NCBI RefSeq assembly: GCF_047675955.1
Contig: NC_132930.1
Coordinates: forward strand, 45,323,832-45,387,831
Source: Chlorocebus sabaeus
Taxonomy: Eukaryota; Chordata; Mammalia; Primates; Cercopithecidae
Direction: 5' to 3'
DNA: 64,000 bases
Positions 57,701-64,000 of the stretch are shown one piece after another; positions within the stretch are counted from its first letter, which is position 1; every line of letters begins with the position of its first letter. Position numbers and translations under genes: made by a program. The notes under the pieces were generated by a model that was not told the DNA's origin, searched no databases, and saw nothing but the letters and a program-made list of their open reading frames with translations.

Positions 57701-60700
57701 TTGTGGTTTTAGGGAAAAAAAACAAACCATTTTTCCACAGAGAGCCTATCTCTGGCAGAAGTAGCCAGTGAACTGGATACGGAGACCCTGCGGAGGCTGA
57801 AGCGGGAGTGTGGGGGCCTGCAGACGCTGCTCCGGAACAGCCACCAGGTGTTCCGAGGTATGGGGTCTGCCCCTTCACCGCTTTTCTCTTTCCTTCCCTT
57901 TCCCCCTTTTTTCCGTTAAATAACGTTTTATTTTAGAGTGGTTTAGACTCTCGCAGAAGAATCTGGCAGAAGCACCAAGTTCCATGGCGCTCCACCCCGC
58001 TCTGACGCGGGTAGCATTTGACCTCGGGGTGGGACGTGGGTTACCCCGTTCCCTCCTGGCTCCTCTGGACCTTGTCCCATGCGATGTCCCCAGGCCGGTC
58101 TCCCTCCCCCTATGCTGTGCTTGCTGACACCTCAGCTCCACTTGCTCCACACAGGACAGAGCAAGTCGGGCAGCCGCTGGCCGGGCCCCTCTTGGCTGGG
58201 GGTCCTTGTTTGGCTTCGTCTTTAGCTGCTGCAAACTGGAAGCATCCAGAGCCACAGAGCCAGGCTGGGGAGTGGGAGGAGTGAGCCCCTCCCCACAGGC
58301 GGTGGCCTGGACTCCTTCGGCCCTCGCTCCGCGGGCCTGGGCACGGGGAGGTCCTGGTACCCAGCTCCACTGCTGGGCAACGCCCTGTGACTCCAGGACT
58401 GCCAGGGCATGGGGAGGCAGGAGGGCCCTCCACCCGCTTGTCCATTCACTCAGCCCACAAAGCAGGGCAGACACATCCCTGGCCTGCTGGAGCTGGCAGT
58501 GCAGTGAGGGAGAGGGAGATGTAGCAGGTGTTCCCCCAGGGGCTGGCGGTGTACACAGTTCCATCATCTGCAGCTTCCAGGTGTGCACAGAGGGGGCAGG
58601 GACCGGGGGAGCCACAGTTTACCAGCACCGGCAGTTGGGGCATTTGCCGTAACTTGCTTCGTGGAGCTTTTTTTCCCCTCTTTCTGTAAGTATTTTAAAG
58701 TGAATTCCGGCTAGCACCCTATTTCACCCCTAAGTACTTCCACATGCATCTTTAAAAGTACTAGGTGTCTTGTGTCACCACCATGCCCTAAGCACACATT
58801 TCTGTGAGTCGCGATGTGCAGGGAGAACTGGCCTGGCCCAGAGTGGGCTTAGGAGGGCTTTACTTAGGAAATGACACTTGAGCTGGGCCTGGAAGGAAAA
58901 GAGGAGTCAGGAACGGAGAACAGCTTTTAGGCAGAGCGAACAGCATTTGTGAAGAGCCAGGGTTGGGAGGAACAAGAGTGGGAGCTGGCGGGGCTATAGC
59001 CGCTGTGACCAGGAGAAGGACTGGGCCTCTGACGGATGGGTAGGGATGACACCGAAGTCACAATGGGAAGGAGTGGCCCGGTTCACACCCTAGCTTCTGG
59101 GTCCCCTGTCCATGAGGCTGCCATGGGGGTCAGGTGCAGTGCGGTATCTGGCTCTGTGCATGTGTGAGAGAGCACAGGTGTGCGTGCCATGCCTATTGTG
59201 TACACAGCGCAAGCGTGTGGGTTTGTGCACACACACACTGTCTTTGGGTGCCCGCCTGCTCTTGGAGAGCTGAACTTGGCTTTCAGCTGAACTGGCTTCT
59301 TTAGGTGACAGTTGCTATTGGGTGGGGGGCCCATGAGCATGGTTGGAGCCTCTGTTTCCTGGGACAGGTGCGGAAGCATGTCCCTGAGGCTTCCTCCAGA
59401 GTAGACACTGGGCCTGCAGTGGTGGCTGGGCTGGGCCTGCTGCCTGGAGTCTGTTCTTCCTTGCACAGAGCTTCAGGCAGTTAGAATATTTCCTGCCTCC
59501 ACGGGGCCTCTTTCTGTCTTTCCCAACGCTTGTTTTTGTTGATTTCCTGAAATACTGTCTTTTCACCCACGTGGGTGAGTCTGCCTGTGTGTCAGTGTTT
59601 TTCTGTGCAGGTCACCCTGCGGGGCAGACGTGTTTTTGGAAACACTTCTGAGTAGGAGGCCTGGGGGTTGGGTTCCAAATAAACATTCTCCTCCAGTCAT
59701 GAGAAAACTATGCTCTGAAGCTGGGTCTTATCTCTGTATGAGGTTTAGGTTTTGTTTTAAGCTAACGTGGCTAGTCTCAGAAAATATTTACGAGAGTGAG
59801 GAATTGGAAATGTTTCCAGATGGTTTCAGGTCAGCCAGCCTGAGCATGACCTGTGAGGGCCACGAGGGCCAGCCCTGCCTCTGTCCCCGCCCCTTCCTGA
59901 GGCCACCGAGGGGTGGCTCCATGCTGGCTGGTATGGAACCTGGCACCGTGCTGCTGGGTACACGCGGGGCCTCATCGTATCCTGCACTCGGGGCAGAGCA
60001 GGCCTTTCCTCCTTGAACACGCAGACACGACTCAGAGAGGTCAGTGCGCCGGCCCGAAGTCTCCCAGTGAGTGGAGAGGCCGTGCCACAGTCCAGGCCAG
60101 GTCTGACCCAGCACTGGCATCCCTGAGCCTGCGGCATCATCCAGGGACTCTAATCCTTAGCCCGTTCCTCAGAGCAGCTTGGTGAGAAGGAGTGTCTGCT
60201 CTCAGAAGCAGTGGCGGAGGTGGCGGTTCCTGTGCGGAGTGACAGTCCCAGGGGACGCGCACAGTAGGGAGGGAGGAGGCGGCAGAAACTTGGGTCGAGC
60301 AGACTGTGGCCCTGTGGTTCCATTTCAAAATGAGGAGCACATTTCCAGAGGAGGAGTCTTTCTAGCTGTTGGTTGTCTTTCTAGCTGGCTGGAGCAAGTC
60401 CCCCTGGAAGGCCGCCCCTTCTGGCACCTGGCCACATAGTGGCTCAGGTGTTGTGGGGGGGCTGGGAGCTACCTGCCATGTCCAGGGTTGTAGACACGGG
60501 GAGTGGGTCAGCGAGGCTGGGCCAGCCTGAAGCCTGCCTGTGCCATCCTGGGAGCCTCATCTCTATCATGAGCGCCCGCTCCTCAGTCCTTAGACACCCT
60601 GCAGGTCCTGCTTCCAAAACATGGCTGGGTGTGCTCTTAACTCCAGAGCTGCCCGGGAGGGCCTGCTGCCAGTTGGCCTGTCACGTTGCGGCAGGGAAGG

Positions 60701-62642
60701 GGGTACCCAGGCTGGCTCTGAGGGTGGGAATCTGCGCTCAGCCTTTGGCCTCAGTGATCCCCACCCCTTTCTCTTGACAGGTCAGGGCGTCAGGCCAGAG
60801 GCCCCTCAGTGTTTGGGGTCATGTGCCCCATGGGGAGTTGGAGGGAAGTTCTGGCCCCTGGGGCTCCTCCTGAGCACCCTTCAGAGGGTTCCAGCTCCCT
60901 CAGTGGCCGGGATGTGCCCTTCTGTGCCGCGCCAGGAGATGCTGCTGTGGGGACATCGGCAGAGCGTCGTGGGACTGCCTTAACCGTAGCCTTCAGGTTA
61001 AGCAACCTCAGCTCCCATGTTGGAAGGCGAGACAGAGAGGCGGCCGTGGGAGGGCAAACGGGGTCAGGCCTGGCCTTGGCGGTGCTTCCAGCCAGGCTGT
61101 GAGGGTGAGCCCCCAACTGTGTCCCTGGATGCAGCGAGGCGCCGCTCTCTGGGCTCATTTCTCTGGTTTCAGGGGGGAAACTATTTTTAAAGTATCAGTC
61201 TGTCAAAAGCACACAGGCTTGTTATTGCCACACAGAAGGTGATTTGAAAGCAGAATTCAAGCTTTAATTCCTACACTTTCAAGTTCTCCTTGGAAGTCGG
61301 TGCGCCAGACTTCCTCACTGAGGCTCCTTTATTTCCCAAGCCCTCTGTCGCGAGCGCTGTCCCAGCTTCCAGGGAGAGCCAGGAAGGAGCTGGCTGCTTT
61401 GGCCACGTTTCACAGGGAGTTGTTGGCTTCCCACAAGGAAACGGCCAAATGGGAGTGTAGGGGGTATCTTGGCCCAATTTGGAGGGCAGGGTCAGGAGGC
61501 AGCCTGGAGGAGGCCCGCGAGGCCTGGCACCCAGGTGATGAGCAGGCCCACAGCAGCCCTCTCCTGGTCCCACCCCACTCTGATGTCCCTCCAACTCCCC
61601 AGTTTGGAGATCAGCCCTGGCCATTGAGTCCCAGTGGCACTTCCAGAGTGGGTATCTAAACCACTGCGCAGAGGCGGGTACCCCTTCCTGTTCCTTTCCA
61701 GAGCCCCTTGGCCTCCCTTACTCCACACTTGCACCTGGAGGGGCTCCGGTTGGGAGGTGCATGTAAACCCAGTGCACCAGGACAGCACCAAGGAGCAGAG
61801 GCCGCCCTGCAGCAGCCCCGCCCTTAGACTATGTGGAGGGACCGGCGCCTTGCCCCTTTCTGCCTATGATGCTGACAGTCCTCAGAGGTTAGGGCTGCAG
61901 TACAGATGTTTTCTCGTGTTCTGGCTCTCACACTGTGTTCCATCCTTCCTTCACTCAAGTGATCCTTCTAAAATGGTGGCTTTGCAGGACCTGCCACTCA
62001 GCCAGAGGGAAGGTCGGGGCCTCAACGATGAGGCCACTTGGGACCCAGCTCTGTCCTCTGCCCTCCCCTCTGGCTGTCCCTGAAACGCAGCCTGTCCTGG
62101 TGCAGTCTGTCCTGGGACACTCAGGTTTGCTGCTTCTCTGCCTAAAATGCTCTTCCTGGGCCCGCGCGGGGCTGCCGCTCGCCTCCCGCAGGGCTCACCT
62201 TCCCCATCCTTGCCTGAAGACACATCCCATACCTCAGTCACTCCCACTGGAGGCAGGCTCTCAGTGACCAGCAGGAACTCTGGGCTGTGTCATGGTTGTA
62301 TCCCTGACCCTGGATTGGCACCTCCCATGGTGTGGAGCTAAGCAGAGGCTGGTGAATTAAGGAACTTTCAGGTTTACTTCTCAGTGTGTCTTTTCTCTGT
62401 TCCAAACCACAGTTGTGAATGGGAGAGTTCACATCCGCGACTGGAGAGAGGAGACGCTGTGGGAAACAAAGCAACCGGAAGTGAAACAGAGAGTGCTCTC
62501 CGAAGCCTGCAAAACCCGCCTCTGCTGGTTCTTCATGCATCACCCTGACGGCTGTGCTCTGTCCGCAGACTGCTGCCCATTTGCCCATGGGCCTGCGGAA
62601 CTGCGGCCATCCCGGACCACCCCGAGGAAGAAGATTCCATGA
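30172..62642 (+). CDS. TRMT44: TRMT44, tRNA (uracil-44) 2'-O-methyltransferase, complete
   Basis: SAM-dependent enzyme, homologue of yeast Trm44, that makes 2'-O-methyluridine at position 44 of tRNA-Ser; expected in the cytoplasm. Eleven coding exons (619, 115, 220, 69, 108, 72, 107, 184, 433, 117 and 230 nt) sum to 2274 nt, or 757 residues plus stop, the length I recall for human TRMT44. Every junction has AG/GT ends and matching phase. The start ATG at 30172 has a good context (GCCATGG). Residues 361-367 (DLGCGNG) are the SAM-binding motif I, LPCCFFDF (near residue 448) is a Trm44 signature, and C719, C729, C735/C736 and H740 form a C-terminal CCCH zinc finger. No disruption seen. Divergent neighbour of ACOX3. 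Confidence 0.97.
31055..31636 (-). repeat. Solo HERV-K (ERV2) type LTR
   Basis: On the minus strand it ends GGCTGGTCCCCAACA and carries AATAAACAGTGTGGAGACC, then CTCTTTATGAACTCTTAACC, features of HERV-K-group LTRs. No internal region adjoins it. The 3' end (31055) is sharp; the 5' end is uncertain (31618 or 31636) because no clear target duplication could be matched. Confidence 0.75.
31947..32047 (-). repeat. Alu fragment, reverse
   Basis: GGCCAGGCTGGTCTTGAACG through CCACCGCGCCCGGCC. Confidence 0.9.
32100..32255 (+). repeat. L1 3' end, old
   Basis: Includes ACCCCATAAATATATATACC and CTATGTACCCACAAAAATGAA, typical of L1PB/L1MA 3' UTR. Confidence 0.75.
32520..32628 (-). repeat. Diverged Alu monomer, reverse
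   Basis: GGGTCTTACTATGTTTCTTA through TGCTGGGACAACAGGCATGG. Confidence 0.7.
32780..33000. repeat. L2-like LINE fragment
   Basis: CTGAAACACTCTTCCTCTAGG and CAGCTCTCTGCTCAAATGTC resemble the common L2 3' end. Confidence 0.65.
33808..33922 (+). CDS. TRMT44: TRMT44 exon 2
   Basis: 115 nt, acceptor TTTCCAG, donor TG|GTAAGA. Encodes DVLNGTVTFLPLEEDDE onward to SHSKEEW, the last codon split after two bases. Confidence 0.95.
34243..34511 (-). repeat. Alu, reverse
   Basis: GTTGCCCAGGCTGGAGTGCA through GTGAGCCACCATGCCCAGCC; the tail is replaced by TTA repeats. Confidence 0.95.
34670..34969 (-). repeat. Alu, full length, reverse
   Basis: GAGATGGAGTCTCGCTCTGC through GAGCCACCTCGCCTGGCC. Confidence 0.96.
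36313..36452. repeat. 67-bp tandem duplication with (CTG)4
   Basis: Slightly more than two copies of CACTGGCCGTTGTCCCTGC...GTGCTGCTGCTGCGCCCTCA. Confidence 0.88.
37252..37471 (+). CDS. TRMT44: TRMT44 exon 3
   Basis: 220 nt, acceptor TTTTTAAAG, donor AAG|GTAATG. Encodes FISVLIFCPERWHSDG onward to EKYKEMVK (through residue 318). Confidence 0.95.
37520..37820 (-). repeat. Alu, reverse, with internal A8 insertion
   Basis: Begins in a GT microsatellite derived from its tail, then GACAGAGTCTTGCTCTGTTG and later GAGCCACCGTGCCCC. An insertion of As at about 37557-37565 breaks the first monomer. Confidence 0.93.
38335..38622 (-). repeat. Alu, reverse, older subfamily
   Basis: GTTTTTGAGACAGGATCTCA through GAGCCACTGTGCCCGGC. 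Confidence 0.94.
39503..39571 (+). CDS. TRMT44: TRMT44 exon 4 (residues 319-341)
   Basis: 69 nt, acceptor GTTTTAG, donor CTG|GTAAGG; VWPEVTDPEKFVYEDVA onward to YLL, phase 0. Too short for an ORF scan. Confidence 0.95.
39572..40411 (+). other. TRMT44 intron 4
   Basis: 840 bp with one forward Alu (39994-40285); the rest unique. Confidence 0.7.
39994..40285 (+). repeat. Alu, forward
   Basis: CTGGGTTCAGTGGCTCATGC to a 12-A tail. Confidence 0.96.
40412..40519 (+). CDS. TRMT44: TRMT44 exon 5 (residues 342-377, SAM motif)
   Basis: 108 nt, acceptor TTCACTTAG, donor GGG|GTAAGG, phase 0. Encodes ILWEEERAER and then FVDLGCGNGLLVHIL, the glycine-rich SAM-binding loop. Confidence 0.96.
40880..41010 (+). 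repeat. Alu left monomer (FLAM-like)
   Basis: GGCCAGGCACGGGGCTTCAG through CCCCGTCTCTGCAAAAAAAT. Confidence 0.88.
41188..41436 (+). repeat. Inverted repeat, left arm (about 250 bp)
   Basis: TTCCTGCCAGCAACTCGTAC through CAAGTGTGTTAT. It pairs with 41862-42112 along its whole length with small mismatches (close to 90 percent by eye). Repeat family not recognised. Confidence 0.88.
41862..42112 (-). repeat. Inverted repeat, right arm
   Basis: Reverse-complement copy of 41188-41436, with the block around CAGTACAGCACTGTACAGTA preserved. Spacer about 425 bp. The arms could fold into a long intronic RNA hairpin just upstream of exon 6. Confidence 0.88.
42228..42299 (+). CDS. TRMT44: TRMT44 exon 6 (residues 378-401)
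   Basis: 72 nt, acceptor TTTTCAG, donor GAG|GTACCG, phase 0; HPGRGIDVRRRKIWDMYG onward to QLE. Confidence 0.95.
43734..45612 (+). pseudogene. Tigger (pogo-type) transposase remnant
   Basis: An open piece at 43734-44027 has the helix-turn-helix text LDMSYGFRSAAAVAYHFKIN. Later pieces up to ALLETKK (near 45600) follow the DDE transposase in broken frames. Confidence 0.75.
44410..44560 (+). repeat. Alu monomer with a C16 run
   Basis: GGCCAGGTTTGGTGGCTCAC through GGGCAACATAGCAAGA, then 16 consecutive Cs (44517-44532). Confidence 0.88.
45850..46157 (-). repeat. Alu, reverse, nested in Tigger
   Basis: T-rich tail then GAGACAGGGTCTCGCTCTGTC through CACCGCACCCAGCC. Confidence 0.96.
46318..46600 (+). 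repeat. Alu, forward, nested in Tigger
   Basis: GGTCAGGTATAGTGACTCAC through GGGCGCTGCAGGTGAGACTC. It faces the reverse Alu 160 bp upstream. Confidence 0.93.
46715..46860. repeat. MIR/L2-like fragment
   Basis: TTATTATCCCCATTTTACAGGCGAGGAAACCGAGG, the conserved MIR-type core. Confidence 0.75.
47588..47886. repeat. GGGCGTGGCC minisatellite, 10 copies
   Basis: About 31-bp units built on GTGGGCGTGGCCTCTCCCTC and TGGGTGGTG, with cores near 47597, 47626, 47657, 47690, 47722, 47753, 47781, 47814, 47846 and 47876. At least six keep GGGCGTGG, a KLF/SP-type box. Open frames across it are repeat artefacts. Confidence 0.93.
48736..49048 (+). repeat. Alu, forward
   Basis: GGCCAGGCATAGTGGCTCAC to an A-rich tail. 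Confidence 0.97.
50275..50381 (+). CDS. TRMT44: TRMT44 exon 7 (residues 402-436)
   Basis: 107 nt, acceptor CTCCTTTAG, donor CCAG|GTGAGA; EDAITPNDKTLFPDVDW onward to VIAA and a split Arg codon. Confidence 0.95.
50435..50640. repeat. MER5-like hAT element
   Basis: TAGCCACTAGCTGCATGCGG and TGAAATGTGGGTATT; AT-rich core with a CTGGCCAGCACTG end. Confidence 0.6.
51151..51455 (-). repeat. Alu (young-looking), reverse, with target duplication
   Basis: Little diverged (TTTTTAGTAGAGACGGGGTTTC). TAATTCATCTTTT occurs on both sides (51141 onward and 51456-51468), a clean target-site duplication. Confidence 0.96.
51475..51860 (+). repeat. L1 3' end, older L1P
   Basis: GACACAGCCATAAAGAAAAGG through CACATACCCCCTGAAGCTGA and AATAAAAGTGGACAT. 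The young Alu sits next to it. Confidence 0.9.
51988..52171 (+). CDS. TRMT44: TRMT44 exon 8
   Basis: 184 nt, acceptor TTTTTGAAG, donor AGA|GTACGT. Encodes SSYKCRFFVLPCCFFDFIG onward to IPSTKR (through residue 498). The LPCC motif is typical of Trm44. Confidence 0.96.
52172..54523 (+). other. TRMT44 intron 8
   Basis: One reverse Alu (54095-54383); 52.2-54.0 kb shows nothing recognised. Confidence 0.65.
54095..54383 (-). repeat. Alu, reverse
   Basis: TTGAGATGGAGTTTTTTTTGC through GTGAGATACCGTACCCGACT. Confidence 0.94.
54524..54956 (+). CDS. TRMT44: TRMT44 exon 9 (residues 499-642)
   Basis: 433 nt, acceptor AAACGCAG, donor GGAG|GTAAGC. Encodes VCLIGRSRTYPPSREAS, a Gly/Ala-rich low-complexity stretch, then WLPGFHPREKAERVRNC and FIDQVVLQVANLLLGG. 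A consensus internal donor (CCT|GTAAGC) at 54622 would drop the middle; using it would put exon 10 out of frame. Confidence 0.93.
54957..57740 (+). other. TRMT44 intron 9
   Basis: No clear interspersed repeat. GC-rich with several open frames over 100 codons (for example 205 codons on the minus strand at 55464-56081) that have no recognised domain or splice context. Confidence 0.6.
57741..57857 (+). CDS. TRMT44: TRMT44 exon 10
   Basis: 117 nt, acceptor TTCCACAG, donor CGAG|GTATGG. Encodes SLSLAEVASELDTETLRR onward to NSHQVFR. Confidence 0.95.
58850..59040 (+). repeat. L2-like fragment
   Basis: GAAATGACACTTGAGCTGGG and AACAGCATTTGTGAAGAGCC. Confidence 0.6.
61930..62210. repeat. L2-like fragment
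   Basis: TGCTTCTCTGCCTAAAATGC and flanking CT-rich text resemble a reversed L2 3' end. Confidence 0.5.
62413..62642 (+). CDS. TRMT44: TRMT44 exon 11 (residues 682-757, zinc finger, stop)
   Basis: Acceptor AAACCACAG. Encodes VVNGRVHIRDWREETLW, then the CCCH finger (C719, C729, C735/C736, H740), a basic tail RTTPRKKIP and TGA at 62640-62642. Confidence 0.96.
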
Positions 62643-63195
62643 GCTGTGTCCTTGCCAGCCAAGTCCTGGTCGGTGGGGGCCAAACCAAGGAGAGCTTCCC
62701 TGGCAATCCTCAGTGTTGCGGTCTCTGCTCTGGCTGTGTTTCAGCCCACCTCCTCCCAGCTTTCTCTAGATCCTCACGCCGATGAACCGTGTTTCATAAA
62801 CATCACCCGCCAGAGAAGCCACAGTTACTCAGAAGCCCCCAGCTGGGTGCCTGGCTTGTTTCAGATGCAGCCACTTGAAATGTGCACAGCATCTTCATAT
62901 CACAAAGATTGTGCATGGATCCTTACAGTGTCTCCTGGGGGAGCGCAGCCGGGGATGCCTTGCACAGGCCCCTCCCAGGGCGCGGTCCGACGCCTGCCCC
63001 ACCATGTCCATCTCTGTGAAGAGGATGGGGCTCCCCAGGAAGCAAGACCGTATCTGCCAGCGTTTCTCACCACACTGGAGAGCAGCCGCTCTGGAGCAGG
63101 GGTCCACCAGACTGGTATTTTTAAAAAAGGTATAAGGCTTGCTCTGTTGAGGTTGTTTTTACAGTTACAGAGAATAAAACAAAACACCCATAATT
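62643..63195 (+). other. TRMT44: TRMT44 3' UTR (inferred)
   Basis: From the stop codon to shortly after the first canonical poly(A) signal. No repeat inside; ORFs here are not coding. Confidence 0.65.
63173..63178 (+). promoter_or_regulatory. TRMT44: Poly(A) signal AATAAA
   Basis: The first AATAAA after the TRMT44 stop, followed by CA-rich sequence; cleavage expected at about 63190-63200. Confidence 0.7.
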
Positions 63196-64000
63196 TCCTC
63201 ACATGGGCCACTCAAGTGGCATGAAAAAAAAAATCATAGGTGAATTGTTGACAGGGCTTTAAAACTGTAAATATCACAGACGACAGAAAGGTAAGACCTA
63301 CACCTTCCTCCCTCCTCCACGAGACCCTCTCCCCAGAAATACTGCGGTAGTTCTTTTTAGTCCTTCTAGAAAAAAAAGTCCTGATTCATTTCTCTTTTAT
63401 TTTATTGAGAGATGGGGTCTTGATCTCTCGCCCAGGCTGGAGTGCAGTGGCACGATCATAGCTCACTGCAGCTTTGAACTCCCGGGCTCCAGCCATCCTT
63501 CTGCCTCAGCCTGTCAAGTGGCTGGTACTGTAGATGCACACCACCATGCCTGGCCAACTTTTAAAATGTTAGAGGCGGGGGTCTTGCTGTGTTGCCCAGG
63601 CTGGCCTTGAACTCCTGGACTCAAGCAGTCCTCCCACCTCAGCCTCCCAAAGTGCTGGCTGGCATGACAACTGCGAGCCATGGCATCTGGCCCCGATGTT
63701 TCTATTTAAAGTTATTTCTATGGTTTTATACAAAAGGTCACATGCAGTCCACACTGTTCTGCCATTGACTTTCTGCAGTGTACCCTGGTGCCTCTCCACT
63801 GGGTGTATCCACCTGGTTATTCACAGCCACTGTGCGGCATTCCATGGCAGCGCCGCACTCATCACTCCTGAGCAGTGAGAATAAATGGGCATCTGCTCTG
63901 AAGGCACCTCAGCTCTGCAGCACCACAGGGCAGTGCTGCCACGGACCCAGATCCTGCCCTCTGAGTTCCGAGTCAGTCCCAGAGCCCAGAGCCCAGGCTG
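63196..64000. other. 3' flank of TRMT44
   Basis: Intergenic, with one reverse Alu (63398-63692) and otherwise unique sequence. Confidence 0.65.
63398..63692 (-). repeat. Alu, older, reverse
   Basis: TATTGAGAGATGGGGTCTTG through GAGCCATGGCATCTGGCC. Confidence 0.93.

Larger units (their letters stand above)
57858..62412 (+). other. TRMT44 intron 10
   Basis: 4.6 kb, GC-rich. L2-like pieces at about 58850-59040 and 61930-62210; a (GT)-rich stretch near 59150-59240. The 246-codon minus-strand frame at 57875-58615 has no recognisable family. Confidence 0.6.

Noticed and set aside
57875..58615. 246-codon minus-strand ORF in TRMT44 intron 10
   Set aside because: GC-rich intron, Pro/Ala/Gly/Ser bias, no domain, no splice context.
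1..64000. A novel multi-gene system
   Set aside because: Only two known genes and repeat-derived sequence are supported; other open frames fit chance or repeat origin.

Overview
This is a mammalian, primate nuclear genome window. It has spliced genes with GT-AG introns, many Alu elements, L1, L2 and MIR debris, DNA-transposon fossils and several endogenous retroviruses (ERVs). An HERV-W element with an LTR17-type LTR points to a catarrhine primate. The two genes I recognise, ACOX3 and TRMT44, are neighbours on human chromosome 4p16.1. Several residues differ from the human proteins as I remember them (for example near the ACOX3 N-terminus), so an Old World monkey or another non-human catarrhine is more likely than human. 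No bacterial, phage or CRISPR-like content was seen.

Layout. Positions 1 to about 18.9 kb hold the 5' half of ACOX3 on the minus strand: a non-coding first exon in a CpG-rich promoter (about 18.5-18.95 kb) and six coding exons (14.1, 13.4, 12.4, 11.9, 8.6 and 5.7 kb). These encode residues 1-258 of peroxisomal acyl-CoA oxidase 3, and the rest lies beyond the left edge. Intron 1 carries an internally deleted HERV-W remnant with a full-length 3' LTR in antisense, an inverted repeat and an L1 tail. Other introns hold a hAT-like transposon, an MLT1-like LTR and three tandem-repeat arrays.

From 18.9 to 30.1 kb is an intergenic spacer with Alus, a MER5-like element, an MLT1-like LTR and a 5.9-kb class I ERV (23,698-29,644). 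That ERV has two LTRs, a GTAG target duplication, a tRNA-Glu-type primer site and a scrambled, non-coding interior.

From 30.1 to 63.2 kb, TRMT44 lies complete on the plus strand in 11 coding exons. The splice phases fit end to end and give a 757-residue tRNA-Ser Um44 2'-O-methyltransferase with a SAM-binding motif and a C-terminal CCCH zinc finger. Its introns contain a solo HERV-K-type LTR, a Tigger2-like transposon, a 250-bp-arm inverted repeat, a GGGCGTGG minisatellite and many Alus. The last 0.8 kb is 3' flank.

The two genes are divergent and functionally unrelated (peroxisomal branched-chain fatty-acid oxidation versus tRNA modification). Their promoters share a near-identical 29-bp block around a consensus CRE (TGACGTCA). 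I found no convincing undescribed biological system. The most interesting items are this shared promoter module, the scrambled ERV, the in-frame deleted HERV-W env remnant and the two inverted repeats.
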